Source: Clostridia bacterium
GTDB lineage: Bacteria > Bacillota > Clostridia > TANB77 > CAG-508
Direction: 5' to 3'
Assembly (NCBI GenBank): GCA_900770415.1
Contig: CAAGKN010000003.1
Coordinates: 1-64,000 of the forward strand
Length of the DNA: 64,000 nt
The notes beneath the pieces are model-generated. The model was not told where the DNA came from and ran no database searches. It was given only the letters and a program-made list of their open reading frames with translations. Positions 17,731 through 26,023 of this stretch are shown in pieces; within the stretch, counting starts at the first letter, position 1; every line of letters begins with the position of its first letter. The translations under genes were made by a program, and so were the position numbers.

Positions 17731-18214
17731 TTTTACTTACCTCCTTTATTTTTTCCTTCGCTCTATAAAAATTTACTCTTGCCCAATTGGATGATTTTCC
17801 TAATATTTCTCCAATCTCAATAAAACTTAAATTCCCAAACATTCTTAAATATATTATTTCTCTTGAAATATTATCTAATTTTTGAATATTTTTATAAAGA
17901 TTTAGCTTTTCTTCTTTCTTAAAAATAATGTCCTCTGTAGTTTCGCTTTCTATAACTTCGTTTTCCAGTTCTTCAAAAGATATATTTTTTTGCTTATTTT
18001 CTTTTTTTAACTTTTTATACCACAAATGTTTAGCAATTTGACAAAGCCATACCGATACTTTACAGTTTCCCTTAAATTTGTTAATTTCCTTTACTGCTAT
18101 TGCAAAAGTTTCTTGTGTTAAATCCTCTGCAACATCTTCATTATGCGTTAAGCAGAATAAATATTTATACACTGTATTTGAATATTGCTTGTATATTTCT
18201 TCCATATTCTGCAT
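17708..18214 (-). CDS. ECF-type RNA polymerase sigma factor
   Basis: 168 residues from the ATG at 18214, seven bases after GGAGGGAAAAG. Region 2 shows LTHNEDVAEDLTQETFAIA and KVSVWLCQIAKHLWY, region 4 shows REIIYLRMFGNLSFIEIGE and a helix-turn-helix with WARVNFYRAKEKIK. Coupled to the overlapping zinc-finger anti-sigma gene. Likely controls its own operon and the 16206 gene. Confidence 0.92.
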   Translation of the reverse strand: MQNMEEIYKQYSNTVYKYLFCLTHNEDVAEDLTQETFAIAVKEINKFKGNCKVSVWLCQIAKHLWYKKLKKENKQKNISFEELENEVIESETTEDIIFKKEEKLNLYKNIQKLDNISREIIYLRMFGNLSFIEIGEILGKSSNWARVNFYRAKEKIKEVSKSGQKDRM

Positions 18215-18290
18215 AACTTTTCCCTCCTTCATAATATATGAGTCTTTTTTTCTTATTTTATTACAAATTTTCCTAAAAAACTTTTTATAT

Positions 18291-18328
18291 TAAAAATAAC
18301 ACCTACCATTTAGGCAAGTGTTATTTTA
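18291..18328. terminator. terminator of the 18330 gene
   Basis: AAATAACAC ... GTGTTATTT inverted repeat with A/T tracts on both sides, between the end of the 18330 gene and the upstream region of the sigma operon. Confidence 0.7.
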
Positions 18329-18329
18329 T

Positions 18330-18962
18330 TTACTTTATATTTATAGTTTTAATAAACTCTAAAACTTCTTTTGCTTCTGCTCCTTCTAGTCCACAATTTA
18401 TTAATGCAATATTATGATTTAATTTATAAAATGATACGTCGCTCCAATTTTCATTGTTGTCGTAATATCCAACAACCGCTTCGGTTCCATTATTTAAATA
18501 TATTTTTTCACTTGTTCTACCTGTTCCACAAACTCCAAATGGACTATTGTAAAAATATAAAACAGCATTTTTACTTTCTTCGTTTTTATACAACTTTAAT
18601 GCAAATTTATAAGAATTATTTTCTTTATTTTGAGGTATTTCTTCATAATTCCAATCATTTGGAATACTTAATTCTATATTAATATTATCAATTATTTTAG
18701 AATAATTTTTTTCTATTTCTTCACTATATGTTTCTGTGATATTGTTTGGAACATTATTATATATTTCTTTTCCAAATATTTTTATAATTAACCCATTGTC
18801 ATATCCACTTTTCGAATTATGATTTAGTCTATGAACTTTCGATATTGTATATATTAATGCCTTATATTCTATTGTACCACCATCCCTTAAACGCATTGGT
18901 ATTGGTACTAATAAAACTAATAAAATTATAACAATTACAGCTATTAATATTTTCTTTTTCAT
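18330..18962 (-). CDS. hypothetical membrane-anchored protein
   Basis: 210 residues, one membrane segment (about 5-22) directly followed by VPIPMRLRDGGTIEYKAL and KVHRLN, then a soluble extracellular domain. The block after the membrane helix is familiar from hypothetical proteins of Firmicutes but I cannot give a function. Ribosome binding site AAGAGGTGAT. Monocistronic, with its own terminator. Confidence 0.65.
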   Translation of the reverse strand: MKKKILIAVIVIILLVLLVPIPMRLRDGGTIEYKALIYTISKVHRLNHNSKSGYDNGLIIKIFGKEIYNNVPNNITETYSEEIEKNYSKIIDNINIELSIPNDWNYEEIPQNKENNSYKFALKLYKNEESKNAVLYFYNSPFGVCGTGRTSEKIYLNNGTEAVVGYYDNNENWSDVSFYKLNHNIALINCGLEGAEAKEVLEFIKTINIK

Positions 18963-19104
18963 ATACTATCACCTCTTATTTATAATACAATTTAATACTT
19001 TAAAAAGTTTCATTTAAAATTTCTTTATTCTCCTTTAACAGTAATACTGTTGCTTTAAGTATATCATATATTCCCTATTATAAAAATATTTCTATAATTT
19101 TAAA

Positions 19105-19144
19105 GTAACTTTGTCACTTTATAGTCACTTTTGTAAGTTAATAT
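19105..19144 (+). promoter_or_regulatory. direct-repeat operator and promoter of the transglycosylase gene
   Basis: GTCACTTT at 19113-19120 and again at 19124-19131 (11-bp period, one helical turn), preceded by a weaker GTAACTTT. A -10-like TAATAT lies at 19139-19144, 15 bases from the start of the second repeat. The same pair with the same distance to the -10 occurs before the ABC operon at 19864-19895, so both promoters are probably bound by one OmpR-type regulator, most likely the one encoded at 23256. Confidence 0.65.
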
Positions 19145-19162
19145 ATTTACAGGTGATAATAT

Positions 19163-19861
19163 ATGAAGAAGTTAAAGAAATTTTTAGTTGTAATAATATT
19201 AATTATATTAAGTATACTAGCATTATTAATTGGACAGGGCTATAAAATGTACAAAGAAGCAATATCTACTATGTCCTTGTCACAAAAGGTTGAAAGTATA
19301 AGATTACAAAAAGATTACACAAGTTTGTCTGAAATTCCTAAAATTTATACAGTTGCTGTAATTTCTGTAGAAGACCATAGATTTGAAAAACATCATGGTA
19401 TTGATGTAATTGCAATTGCAAGAGCAGCATTTAATGATATTAGAACAATGAGTCTTGTTGAAGGTGGAAGCACTATAACTCAGCAGCTTGCTAAAAATAT
19501 GTACTTTACGCAAGAAAAGAAAATAACAAGAAAAATTGCGGAGGTATTTATGTCTTATGAAATAGAAAAAAATTATAGTAAAGATGAAATATTAGAGTTA
19601 TATGTTAACACAATATACTATGGAAATAATTATTATAATATTAAATCTGCTTCTTTAGGTTATTTTGACAAATTCCCCAAAGATTTAAATAGCAGTGAAT
19701 GCACAATGCTTGCAGGAATACCAAATGCGCCTTCTTTATACAATCCAAAAGCAAGTCCAAAGCTTGCAAAGCAAAGGCAAAAACAAGTTATACAAAAAAT
19801 GATTAAATACGGAAATTTAAGTAAAGAAGATGCAAATAAAATTTTAGATAAAAATATTTAA
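19163..19861 (+). CDS. monofunctional peptidoglycan glycosyltransferase (GT51)
   Basis: 232 residues: one membrane segment (about 5-24) and a GT51 domain with the catalytic Glu motif SVEDHRFEKHHGID, the GGSTITQQLAKNMYF motif and LELYVNTIYYGNN. No transpeptidase domain follows, so it polymerises glycan strands but does not crosslink. It shares an operator with the ABC/two-component operon downstream, suggesting it is induced as part of an envelope stress response. Ribosome binding site AGGTGAT. Confidence 0.92.
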   Translation: MKKLKKFLVVIILIILSILALLIGQGYKMYKEAISTMSLSQKVESIRLQKDYTSLSEIPKIYTVAVISVEDHRFEKHHGIDVIAIARAAFNDIRTMSLVEGGSTITQQLAKNMYFTQEKKITRKIAEVFMSYEIEKNYSKDEILELYVNTIYYGNNYYNIKSASLGYFDKFPKDLNSSECTMLAGIPNAPSLYNPKASPKLAKQRQKQVIQKMIKYGNLSKEDANKILDKNI

Positions 19862-19863
19862 TA

Positions 19864-19895
19864 GTCATTTTAGAGTCACTTTAAAATATTATAAT
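19864..19895 (+). promoter_or_regulatory. direct-repeat operator and promoter of the ABC/two-component operon
   Basis: GTCATTTT (19864-19871) and GTCACTTT (19875-19882) with an 11-bp period, and TATAAT at 19890-19895. The geometry is identical to the site before the transglycosylase gene (second repeat to -10 is 15 bases in both). Confidence 0.7.
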
Positions 19896-19957
19896 ACGTT
19901 TTGAAAAATGTAATAGCATATGTATATGCTTTAATAAAAAAAGAAAGGATAGGAACT

Positions 19958-20635
19958 ATGGAAATTTTAAAAGTAGAAAATTTAGTTAAAACTTATGGTA
20001 AAGGCGAAAACCAAATCAACGCTGTTGATAATGTTTCATTTACAATTGACAAAGGAGAATTTGTTGCTATTGTAGGCGCAAGTGGTAGTGGAAAATCAAC
20101 TTTACTACATTTACTAGGAGGTGTAGATAGACCAACTTCCGGAAAAGTATATATAGATGGAAAAGATATTTATTCTTTAAATAATGATAATTTAGCAATA
20201 TTTAGAAGAAGACAAATTGGATTAATATATCAATTTTATAATTTAATTCCTATATTAAATGTAGAAGAAAATATTACTTTGCCTTGTGATTTAGATGGAA
20301 GTGAAGTTGATAAAGCAAGACTTTCAGAAATGCTAAAAACACTAGGATTAGAAAACAGGAAAACTCATTTACCAAACCAACTATCTGGTGGTCAACAACA
20401 AAGAGTATCAATAGGTAGAGCAATGATAAATAATCCTGCAATAATGCTTGCAGATGAGCCTACTGGAAACTTAGACTCAAAAGCAAGTGAAGAAATAATT
20501 TCATTACTTAAACTTTCAAATAAAAAATTCAATCAAACTGTTGTAATAATTACACATGATTTAGAAATTGCAAAAGAAGCAGAAAGAGTTATTACAATCG
20601 AAGATGGAAAAATTATTAAAGATGAAAGAAATTAA
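19958..20635 (+). CDS. MacB/LolD-type ABC transporter ATP-binding protein
   Basis: 225 residues from the ATG at 19958 (after AGAAAGGATAGG; an upstream in-frame start lacks a site). Walker A GASGSGKST, Q-loop, signature LSGGQQQRVSIGRA, Walker B MLADEPTGNLD and the switch His in ITHDLE are all intact. The LDS/T-GNLD form is typical of MacB/LolD/BceA ATPases that work with FtsX-type permeases, and such a permease follows 14 bases later. Confidence 0.93.
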   Translation: MEILKVENLVKTYGKGENQINAVDNVSFTIDKGEFVAIVGASGSGKSTLLHLLGGVDRPTSGKVYIDGKDIYSLNNDNLAIFRRRQIGLIYQFYNLIPILNVEENITLPCDLDGSEVDKARLSEMLKTLGLENRKTHLPNQLSGGQQQRVSIGRAMINNPAIMLADEPTGNLDSKASEEIISLLKLSNKKFNQTVVIITHDLEIAKEAERVITIEDGKIIKDERN

Positions 20636-20649
20636 AAAGGAGTAATACA

Positions 20650-23172
20650 ATGAATATTTTAAATAAATTTACAATAAAAAGTTTAAAGCTTAATAAAAAA
20701 AGAACAATTGTTACTATTATTGGTATTATGCTTTCTACTGCTCTTATTTGTGGCGTTGCTGGTTTAGTGTCTAGTTTTCAAAACTCTCTTATAGACTGGG
20801 CTAGAACAAATGACGGAAACTATCACGTTACTTTTAAAAATGTGGAAAGTAATAAAGCGCAATATGTAACAGAAAATCAAAAAGTTAAAGATTATTTTCT
20901 TTCTTCTTCTCTTGGTTGGGCCAATTTAGAAGGAAGTAAAGCAACTAACAAACCATATTTACACGTTTTAGCTTATGATAAAAAAGCACTAGAAAACTAT
21001 GGTGTAGTATTAACAGATGGTAGATTACCTCAAAATCCCAATGAAATAATAATTACAGAAAGTGTATTAACAGGAGCACGTGTTTTTTTAAAAATTGGAG
21101 ATACAATTACTTTAAACATTGGGACCAGAAAAAGTAATGATGACTACTATTTAAACGATGATAATTTATACACTGAAGGCGATGAATCTATAGTAGATAC
21201 TAAAGAAAAAACTTATACAATAGTTGGATTTATGGAAACTTTAGACGTTGAAAAACTTTACTCTCCTGGTTATTCAGCCTTAACATATATGGATGAAATT
21301 CCAAGTACTTTTGATATATCTGTTTTGTATAAATCTCCAAAAGAGTATGAAAAAACTACAAAAGATTTTTGTAAAACCTTAAATTTAGATTTTGATGAAG
21401 ATATATATGTAAATTCAGATTTCTTACGTTTTCAAGGCATTATGAGTGATAACATGCTATATGTTTTATATACCATAGCAGGAGTTGTTATATTTATAAT
21501 TGTTGTAAGTAGTGTATTTGTTATTAGAAATAGTTTTAGTATATCTGTTGCAGAAAAGAACAGACAATATGGAATGCTTTCTAGTGTTGGCGCAACTTCA
21601 AAGCAAATAAGAAGAAATGTAATATTTGAAGGAATGGTTATTGGCTTAATTGCAATACCTCTTGGAATTTTACTTGGAATAGTTGCAATAATGATTCTAT
21701 TAAAAGTGGTAAATTACTTGCTTGCAGATATGCTTTCTGGCCTTGGTTTTACTTATAGTATAAACCTATTAGCCGTACTTGTATCTGTAGCAATTTCACT
21801 AATTACAATATATTTATCTTGCTTAATTCCAGCAAGAAGAGCTGCTAAAATTTCGCCAATTGAATCTATTAGAGGAAATAATGATATAAAAATTAAAGCT
21901 AAAAAACTAAGAACCTCAAAACTTACTAAAAAGTTATTTGGAATTGGTGGAGTTATTGCTAGCAAGAATTTAAAAAGAAGTAAGAAAAAATATAGAACTA
22001 CTGTAATTTCGTTAGTTATAAGTATTTTTATATTTATATCATTATCTAGCTTTTTAAGCTTGGGAACAAAAACAAGTGAATTTTATTACACAGACTTTAA
22101 ATTTAATATGTATGTAGAATGTTTAGATGGTTCAGATACACAAGTATATGATAAAATATCAAAATTAGAAAATGTAGATGATTCTGCATATTGCTATGAA
22201 TCAAGCTTAGATATTGACAATAATAAATATGCCTCAGAATTTGGTAAAAAAATTTTAAAAGATGATTCTTCTCCTAATGGAATTGCACTTATGGTATATA
22301 ACAATGAATATTTTAAAAGATATATAAAAGAGCTTGGTTTGAACGAGAATGATTATAAAGCAACTGTAATTTTATTAGATTATGCTACATTATATGCTGA
22401 AGATGGCAGCAAAATTGTTGACAGACTATATTCTTTAAAACCTGGTGACAAAATAGAAGTAAAACATGGTAATACAGAAAAACCTATGACAATATCAAAA
22501 TACACCGATATAAAACCTATGGGACAAGAAGCTGTATACTATGAGCACGGAATTATAATAGTATCAGAAGATTATGTTAAAGAAGTATTTAAAGAAGACC
22601 TTAACAGTTCAGATTATTATAATTTAGGTGATTTATTTATAAAATCTTCTAAACCTCAAGAATTAGAAAATACGCTTAATGATTTAATAAAACAAAACGA
22701 AGATTATGTTGGTCTTAATGTATTTAATTATGAAACATATATGAAACAAGAGCAAAGAATGTTACTTGTTGTAAAAATATTCTTATATGGATTTATAACA
22801 GTAATAACATTAATTGGTGTAACAAATATATTTAATACAATAACAACAAATATGATTCTTAGAAGCAAAGAATTTGCAATGTTAAAATCTGTTGGAATGT
22901 CTTCTAAAGAATTTAACAAAATGATAAGATTAGAAAGCATTATGTATGGAACAAAATCTCTTTTAATAGGAATACCTTTAGGAATACTTGGTTCATACGG
23001 AATATATAAAGCATTTGCGCAAGGAATTGATTTAGGTTATACATTACCTTTACCTGCAATTATTATATCAATAATTTTTGTATTTATAATAGTTGGAATA
23101 ACAATGAAATATTCATTAAATAAAATAAACAAACAAAATATTATAGAAACAATAAGAAAAGATAATATTTAG
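20650..23172 (+). CDS. FtsX/MacB-type ABC transporter permease
   Basis: 840 residues in two homologous halves. Each half has an N-terminal membrane helix, an extracellular domain (about 50-270 and 460-695), and a three-helix FtsX block (about 275-390 with EKNRQYGMLSSVGATSKQI, and 700-835 with SKEFAMLKSVGMSSKEF). Such permeases with a dedicated two-component system are used against antimicrobial peptides or for lipoprotein and signal traffic. The substrate is not predictable from the sequence. Confidence 0.9.
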   Translation: MNILNKFTIKSLKLNKKRTIVTIIGIMLSTALICGVAGLVSSFQNSLIDWARTNDGNYHVTFKNVESNKAQYVTENQKVKDYFLSSSLGWANLEGSKATNKPYLHVLAYDKKALENYGVVLTDGRLPQNPNEIIITESVLTGARVFLKIGDTITLNIGTRKSNDDYYLNDDNLYTEGDESIVDTKEKTYTIVGFMETLDVEKLYSPGYSALTYMDEIPSTFDISVLYKSPKEYEKTTKDFCKTLNLDFDEDIYVNSDFLRFQGIMSDNMLYVLYTIAGVVIFIIVVSSVFVIRNSFSISVAEKNRQYGMLSSVGATSKQIRRNVIFEGMVIGLIAIPLGILLGIVAIMILLKVVNYLLADMLSGLGFTYSINLLAVLVSVAISLITIYLSCLIPARRAAKISPIESIRGNNDIKIKAKKLRTSKLTKKLFGIGGVIASKNLKRSKKKYRTTVISLVISIFIFISLSSFLSLGTKTSEFYYTDFKFNMYVECLDGSDTQVYDKISKLENVDDSAYCYESSLDIDNNKYASEFGKKILKDDSSPNGIALMVYNNEYFKRYIKELGLNENDYKATVILLDYATLYAEDGSKIVDRLYSLKPGDKIEVKHGNTEKPMTISKYTDIKPMGQEAVYYEHGIIIVSEDYVKEVFKEDLNSSDYYNLGDLFIKSSKPQELENTLNDLIKQNEDYVGLNVFNYETYMKQEQRMLLVVKIFLYGFITVITLIGVTNIFNTITTNMILRSKEFAMLKSVGMSSKEFNKMIRLESIMYGTKSLLIGIPLGILGSYGIYKAFAQGIDLGYTLPLPAIIISIIFVFIIVGITMKYSLNKINKQNIIETIRKDNI

Positions 23173-23186
23173 TATTAAAAATGTAT

Positions 23187-23220
23187 GGGCACTTTATATT
23201 TAGTGCCCTACATTTTTATT
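23187..23220 (+). terminator. terminator or attenuator after the permease gene
   Basis: GGGCACT, TTATATTT, AGTGCCC stem followed by TACATTTTTATT. It lies between the permease and the response regulator, so transcription of the two-component genes may be only partial read-through or start separately. Confidence 0.75.
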
Positions 23221-23255
23221 AAAGTCTATGATATAATCTTGCAAAGGAGAAAATT

Positions 23256-23924
23256 ATGAAATCTATTTTAATTGTTGAAGATAATGAGGCTATTATTAAG
23301 GGCCTAAAATATTTATTAGAACAAGAAAATTTTGATGTAACAATTTGCAAAACTGCTGAAGATACTATGAATGTTGTAGGAACTAAAACATTTGATTTGA
23401 TTATATTAGATATCACTTTGCCAGATGGAAATGGCTATGAACTTTGCGAATACATAAAAAAATATACAGATATTCCAATAATCTTTTTAACAGCTAGGGA
23501 CGAAGAACAAGATGTAGTAAAAGGTTTAGATATGGGTGCAGAAGATTATATAATTAAACCTTTTAGAAATAGAGAACTTCTTTCTAGAATTAATAATGTA
23601 CTTAAAAGATTTAATAAAGAAAACAATAAAATAATATATGAAAATATTGAAATAGATTTAGAACAAAAAACTGTATATGTAGAGGGCACAGACATCGAAC
23701 TTACGGCATTAGAATTTAAAATATTAGTTTTGCTATTTTCAAATATAGGCAAAGTAGTAACTCGTGAACAAATCCTAGAAAAAATCTGGGATGTAGCGGG
23801 TAATTTTGTAAATGACAACACCCTTACTGTATATATAAAAAGAATTAGGTCAAAGCTCGGAAGTGCAGATTGTATAAAGACAATTAAAGGAATTGGATAC
23901 CAAGTACAAGGAGGCCAAAAGTGA
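23256..23924 (+). CDS. OmpR-family response regulator
   Basis: 222 residues. Receiver domain with acidic pocket E8/D9, phosphoacceptor Asp52 in LIILDITLPDGNG and the Lys of IIKPF; C-terminal winged helix (about 128-220, LTALEFKILVLLFSN, TVYIKRIRSKLG). The last four bases overlap the kinase start. It is the likely protein bound at the 11-bp-spaced repeats at 19113 and 19864. Ribosome binding site AAAGGAGA. Confidence 0.93.
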   Translation: MKSILIVEDNEAIIKGLKYLLEQENFDVTICKTAEDTMNVVGTKTFDLIILDITLPDGNGYELCEYIKKYTDIPIIFLTARDEEQDVVKGLDMGAEDYIIKPFRNRELLSRINNVLKRFNKENNKIIYENIEIDLEQKTVYVEGTDIELTALEFKILVLLFSNIGKVVTREQILEKIWDVAGNFVNDNTLTVYIKRIRSKLGSADCIKTIKGIGYQVQGGQK

Positions 23925-25138
23925 AATTACGAAAAAATAAAAGTTTACTTACAACGATACTAACAAGTATTATAATCATATCCATTTTTATAGGTATATT
24001 TCTAATTGTTTTACACATTCAAAACAAACATTATACCAAAATAATAAATGCAAAAATAAATTCAATTGTTAATACTGTTGTGAAAAACTATCCAGATGTT
24101 AAGGAAGAAGATATTTTAAAAATACTAAACACTCAAAGTAACTATGGTGAAGATATCTTAAAAAAATATGGATATGATAATGAAGTTTCTAACATAAAAG
24201 AATTACAAGAAGAAATGAATCGTTCAAAAACTCAAGATTTAATTTTAATAAGTTTATTTGGCTTGCTTTCACTTAGTGCATATTTAGTATATGTTGCCTC
24301 TCAAGAAAGAAAGATTAAAGAAATAAATGAATACATAAATCAAATAAATAATAAAAACTATACTTTAAAAATAAAAGATAATAAAGAAGATGAATTGTCA
24401 AAACTTAGAAACGAATTATATAAAACAACTATTATATTAAAAGAAGCCGCTGAAAATAGTAAAAAAGAAAAAGAAGAATTAAGCACAGCACTTGCAGACA
24501 TTTCGCATCAATTAAAAACTCCTTTAACATCAATACGAATAATGCTTGATAATATTAATGATAATCCAGATATGTCAGAAGATGTAAGAAATGATTTTAT
24601 TTTAGAAATTAGCAAACAAGTAGATTGGATAAGTTCTCTTGTTATATCTCTTTTAAAAATTGCAAAATTTGATGCCGGCACAATAAAAATGGAAAATGAA
24701 AAAATTGATGTTCAAAAATTGATAAGTGATGTAATTGATAGTTTGGCTATTTTAATTGAAGTTAAAGAAATTAAAATAGAAACTAATATAGACAAAAATT
24801 CTACCTTTATAGCAGATTATAAATGGCAAAAAGAAGCTTTAATAAACATCTTAAAAAATTCTATAGAACACTCTCCACAAGGTTCTAAAATACTTATAAC
24901 AGTTGAAAACAATAGTGTTTTTCTAAAAATAAAAATACAAGATTTTGGCTATGGAATTGATAAAAAAGACTTAAAACATATATTTGAAAGATTTTATAAG
25001 GCTAAAAACAGTAGCGAAGATAGTATTGGAATTGGCCTATCACTTTCAAAAGCAATTATTGAAAAAAATAATGGATATATAAAAGTAGATTCCGAGCTTG
25101 AAAAAGGAAGTACATTTGAAATAAAATACATGAAATAA
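23921..25138 (+). CDS. sensor histidine kinase
   Basis: 405 residues, GTG start inside the regulator's stop (GTGA overlap) after AAGGAGG. Two membrane segments (about 13-33 and 104-124) enclose a 70-residue extracellular sensor. HisKA follows with ISHQLKTPLTSI (phosphoaccepting His about residue 196), then HATPase with NILKNSIEHSPQG, DFGYGID and GIGLSLSKAI. The pair controls the ABC transporter and probably the transglycosylase. Confidence 0.93.
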   Translation: MKLRKNKSLLTTILTSIIIISIFIGIFLIVLHIQNKHYTKIINAKINSIVNTVVKNYPDVKEEDILKILNTQSNYGEDILKKYGYDNEVSNIKELQEEMNRSKTQDLILISLFGLLSLSAYLVYVASQERKIKEINEYINQINNKNYTLKIKDNKEDELSKLRNELYKTTIILKEAAENSKKEKEELSTALADISHQLKTPLTSIRIMLDNINDNPDMSEDVRNDFILEISKQVDWISSLVISLLKIAKFDAGTIKMENEKIDVQKLISDVIDSLAILIEVKEIKIETNIDKNSTFIADYKWQKEALINILKNSIEHSPQGSKILITVENNSVFLKIKIQDFGYGIDKKDLKHIFERFYKAKNSSEDSIGIGLSLSKAIIEKNNGYIKVDSELEKGSTFEIKYMK

Positions 25139-25158
25139 ATTATTTCAAACACTATAAT

Positions 25159-25180
25159 AGCGGACAGAATCCTGTCCGCT
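25159..25180. terminator. bidirectional terminator
   Basis: AGCGGACAG, AATC, CTGTCCGCT: a perfect 9-bp stem between the convergent kinase and 25185 genes; T-tracts are weak. Confidence 0.65.
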
Positions 25181-25184
25181 TAAA

Positions 25185-25922
25185 TTATCTCCATGCACCT
25201 GCCATTGTTACTTCTTCATATGTATATGCTTTTAAAATATTACTATTTAATTCATTTTCTCCACATGTAATTTCATATTTTATTACTGCGCACTCATTTT
25301 TATTGCTACGATCTAAATACGTTGGTTCATAGTAAATTAAGCTATTATTATTAATCTCATATGATAGTGTTTCTCCATTATAACTTATACTTGTTGCATC
25401 GTCTCTTGAAACAATTCCTAATATTTCTCCTTTTTCGTTAACAAAGCAAAAATAGTCTTTTTTCGAAGTTGGTGTATATGTTGATAATTTTATTAACAAG
25501 TTTTGCGTTTTGTTGTCATCTCCAATTATCGTATATACTTGTGGAATCTCTTCATTAAATACTGACGTTATAAATGTTTTGATTTTTTGCCCATCATACA
25601 TTATTGTAATACTTTCTGACTTTATCTCTTCTTCTCCATTAGTGTCGCATATAAAATCTACTGTGTGTTTTTTGCCATTTAAATTTACTTCTTTAGCATT
25701 TTCTGTTTTTTGACTGTTTTCATTATTAACATCTGTTGCTGTCTCTACTAAACTTTTTTTAGACTGGAGCGCCATTTTTTCTTTTTCTAAACTGCTTATT
25801 TTTTTATTTTTATCAGCAATTCCATAATAGTACATAAAATACATAGCAATTAATAATAGAATAATTATTACTAAACAAATTACAGTCCCCAATCTAACTT
25901 TTATGTTTTTTTCTTCTTTCAT
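25185..25922 (-). CDS. hypothetical membrane-anchored protein
   Basis: 245 residues. Short cytoplasmic N-terminus, one membrane segment (about 9-31), a coiled-coil stretch (KNKKISSLEKEKMALQSKKS, 36-55) and an extracellular domain of about 150 residues rich in beta strands. No family recognised. Ribosome binding site GGGGAGG. Single gene between the two-component operon and ade. Confidence 0.6.
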   Translation of the reverse strand: MKEEKNIKVRLGTVICLVIIILLLIAMYFMYYYGIADKNKKISSLEKEKMALQSKKSLVETATDVNNENSQKTENAKEVNLNGKKHTVDFICDTNGEEEIKSESITIMYDGQKIKTFITSVFNEEIPQVYTIIGDDNKTQNLLIKLSTYTPTSKKDYFCFVNEKGEILGIVSRDDATSISYNGETLSYEINNNSLIYYEPTYLDRSNKNECAVIKYEITCGENELNSNILKAYTYEEVTMAGAWR

Positions 25923-26023
25923 TTCTTTTCCTCCCCATTTATTTTTATACAGTAATTATATTATTTTATTTTTTATTTTTCAATAAAAAAATGGCAGAAA
26001 TTTACGCCACTTTTTTGTTGCTT

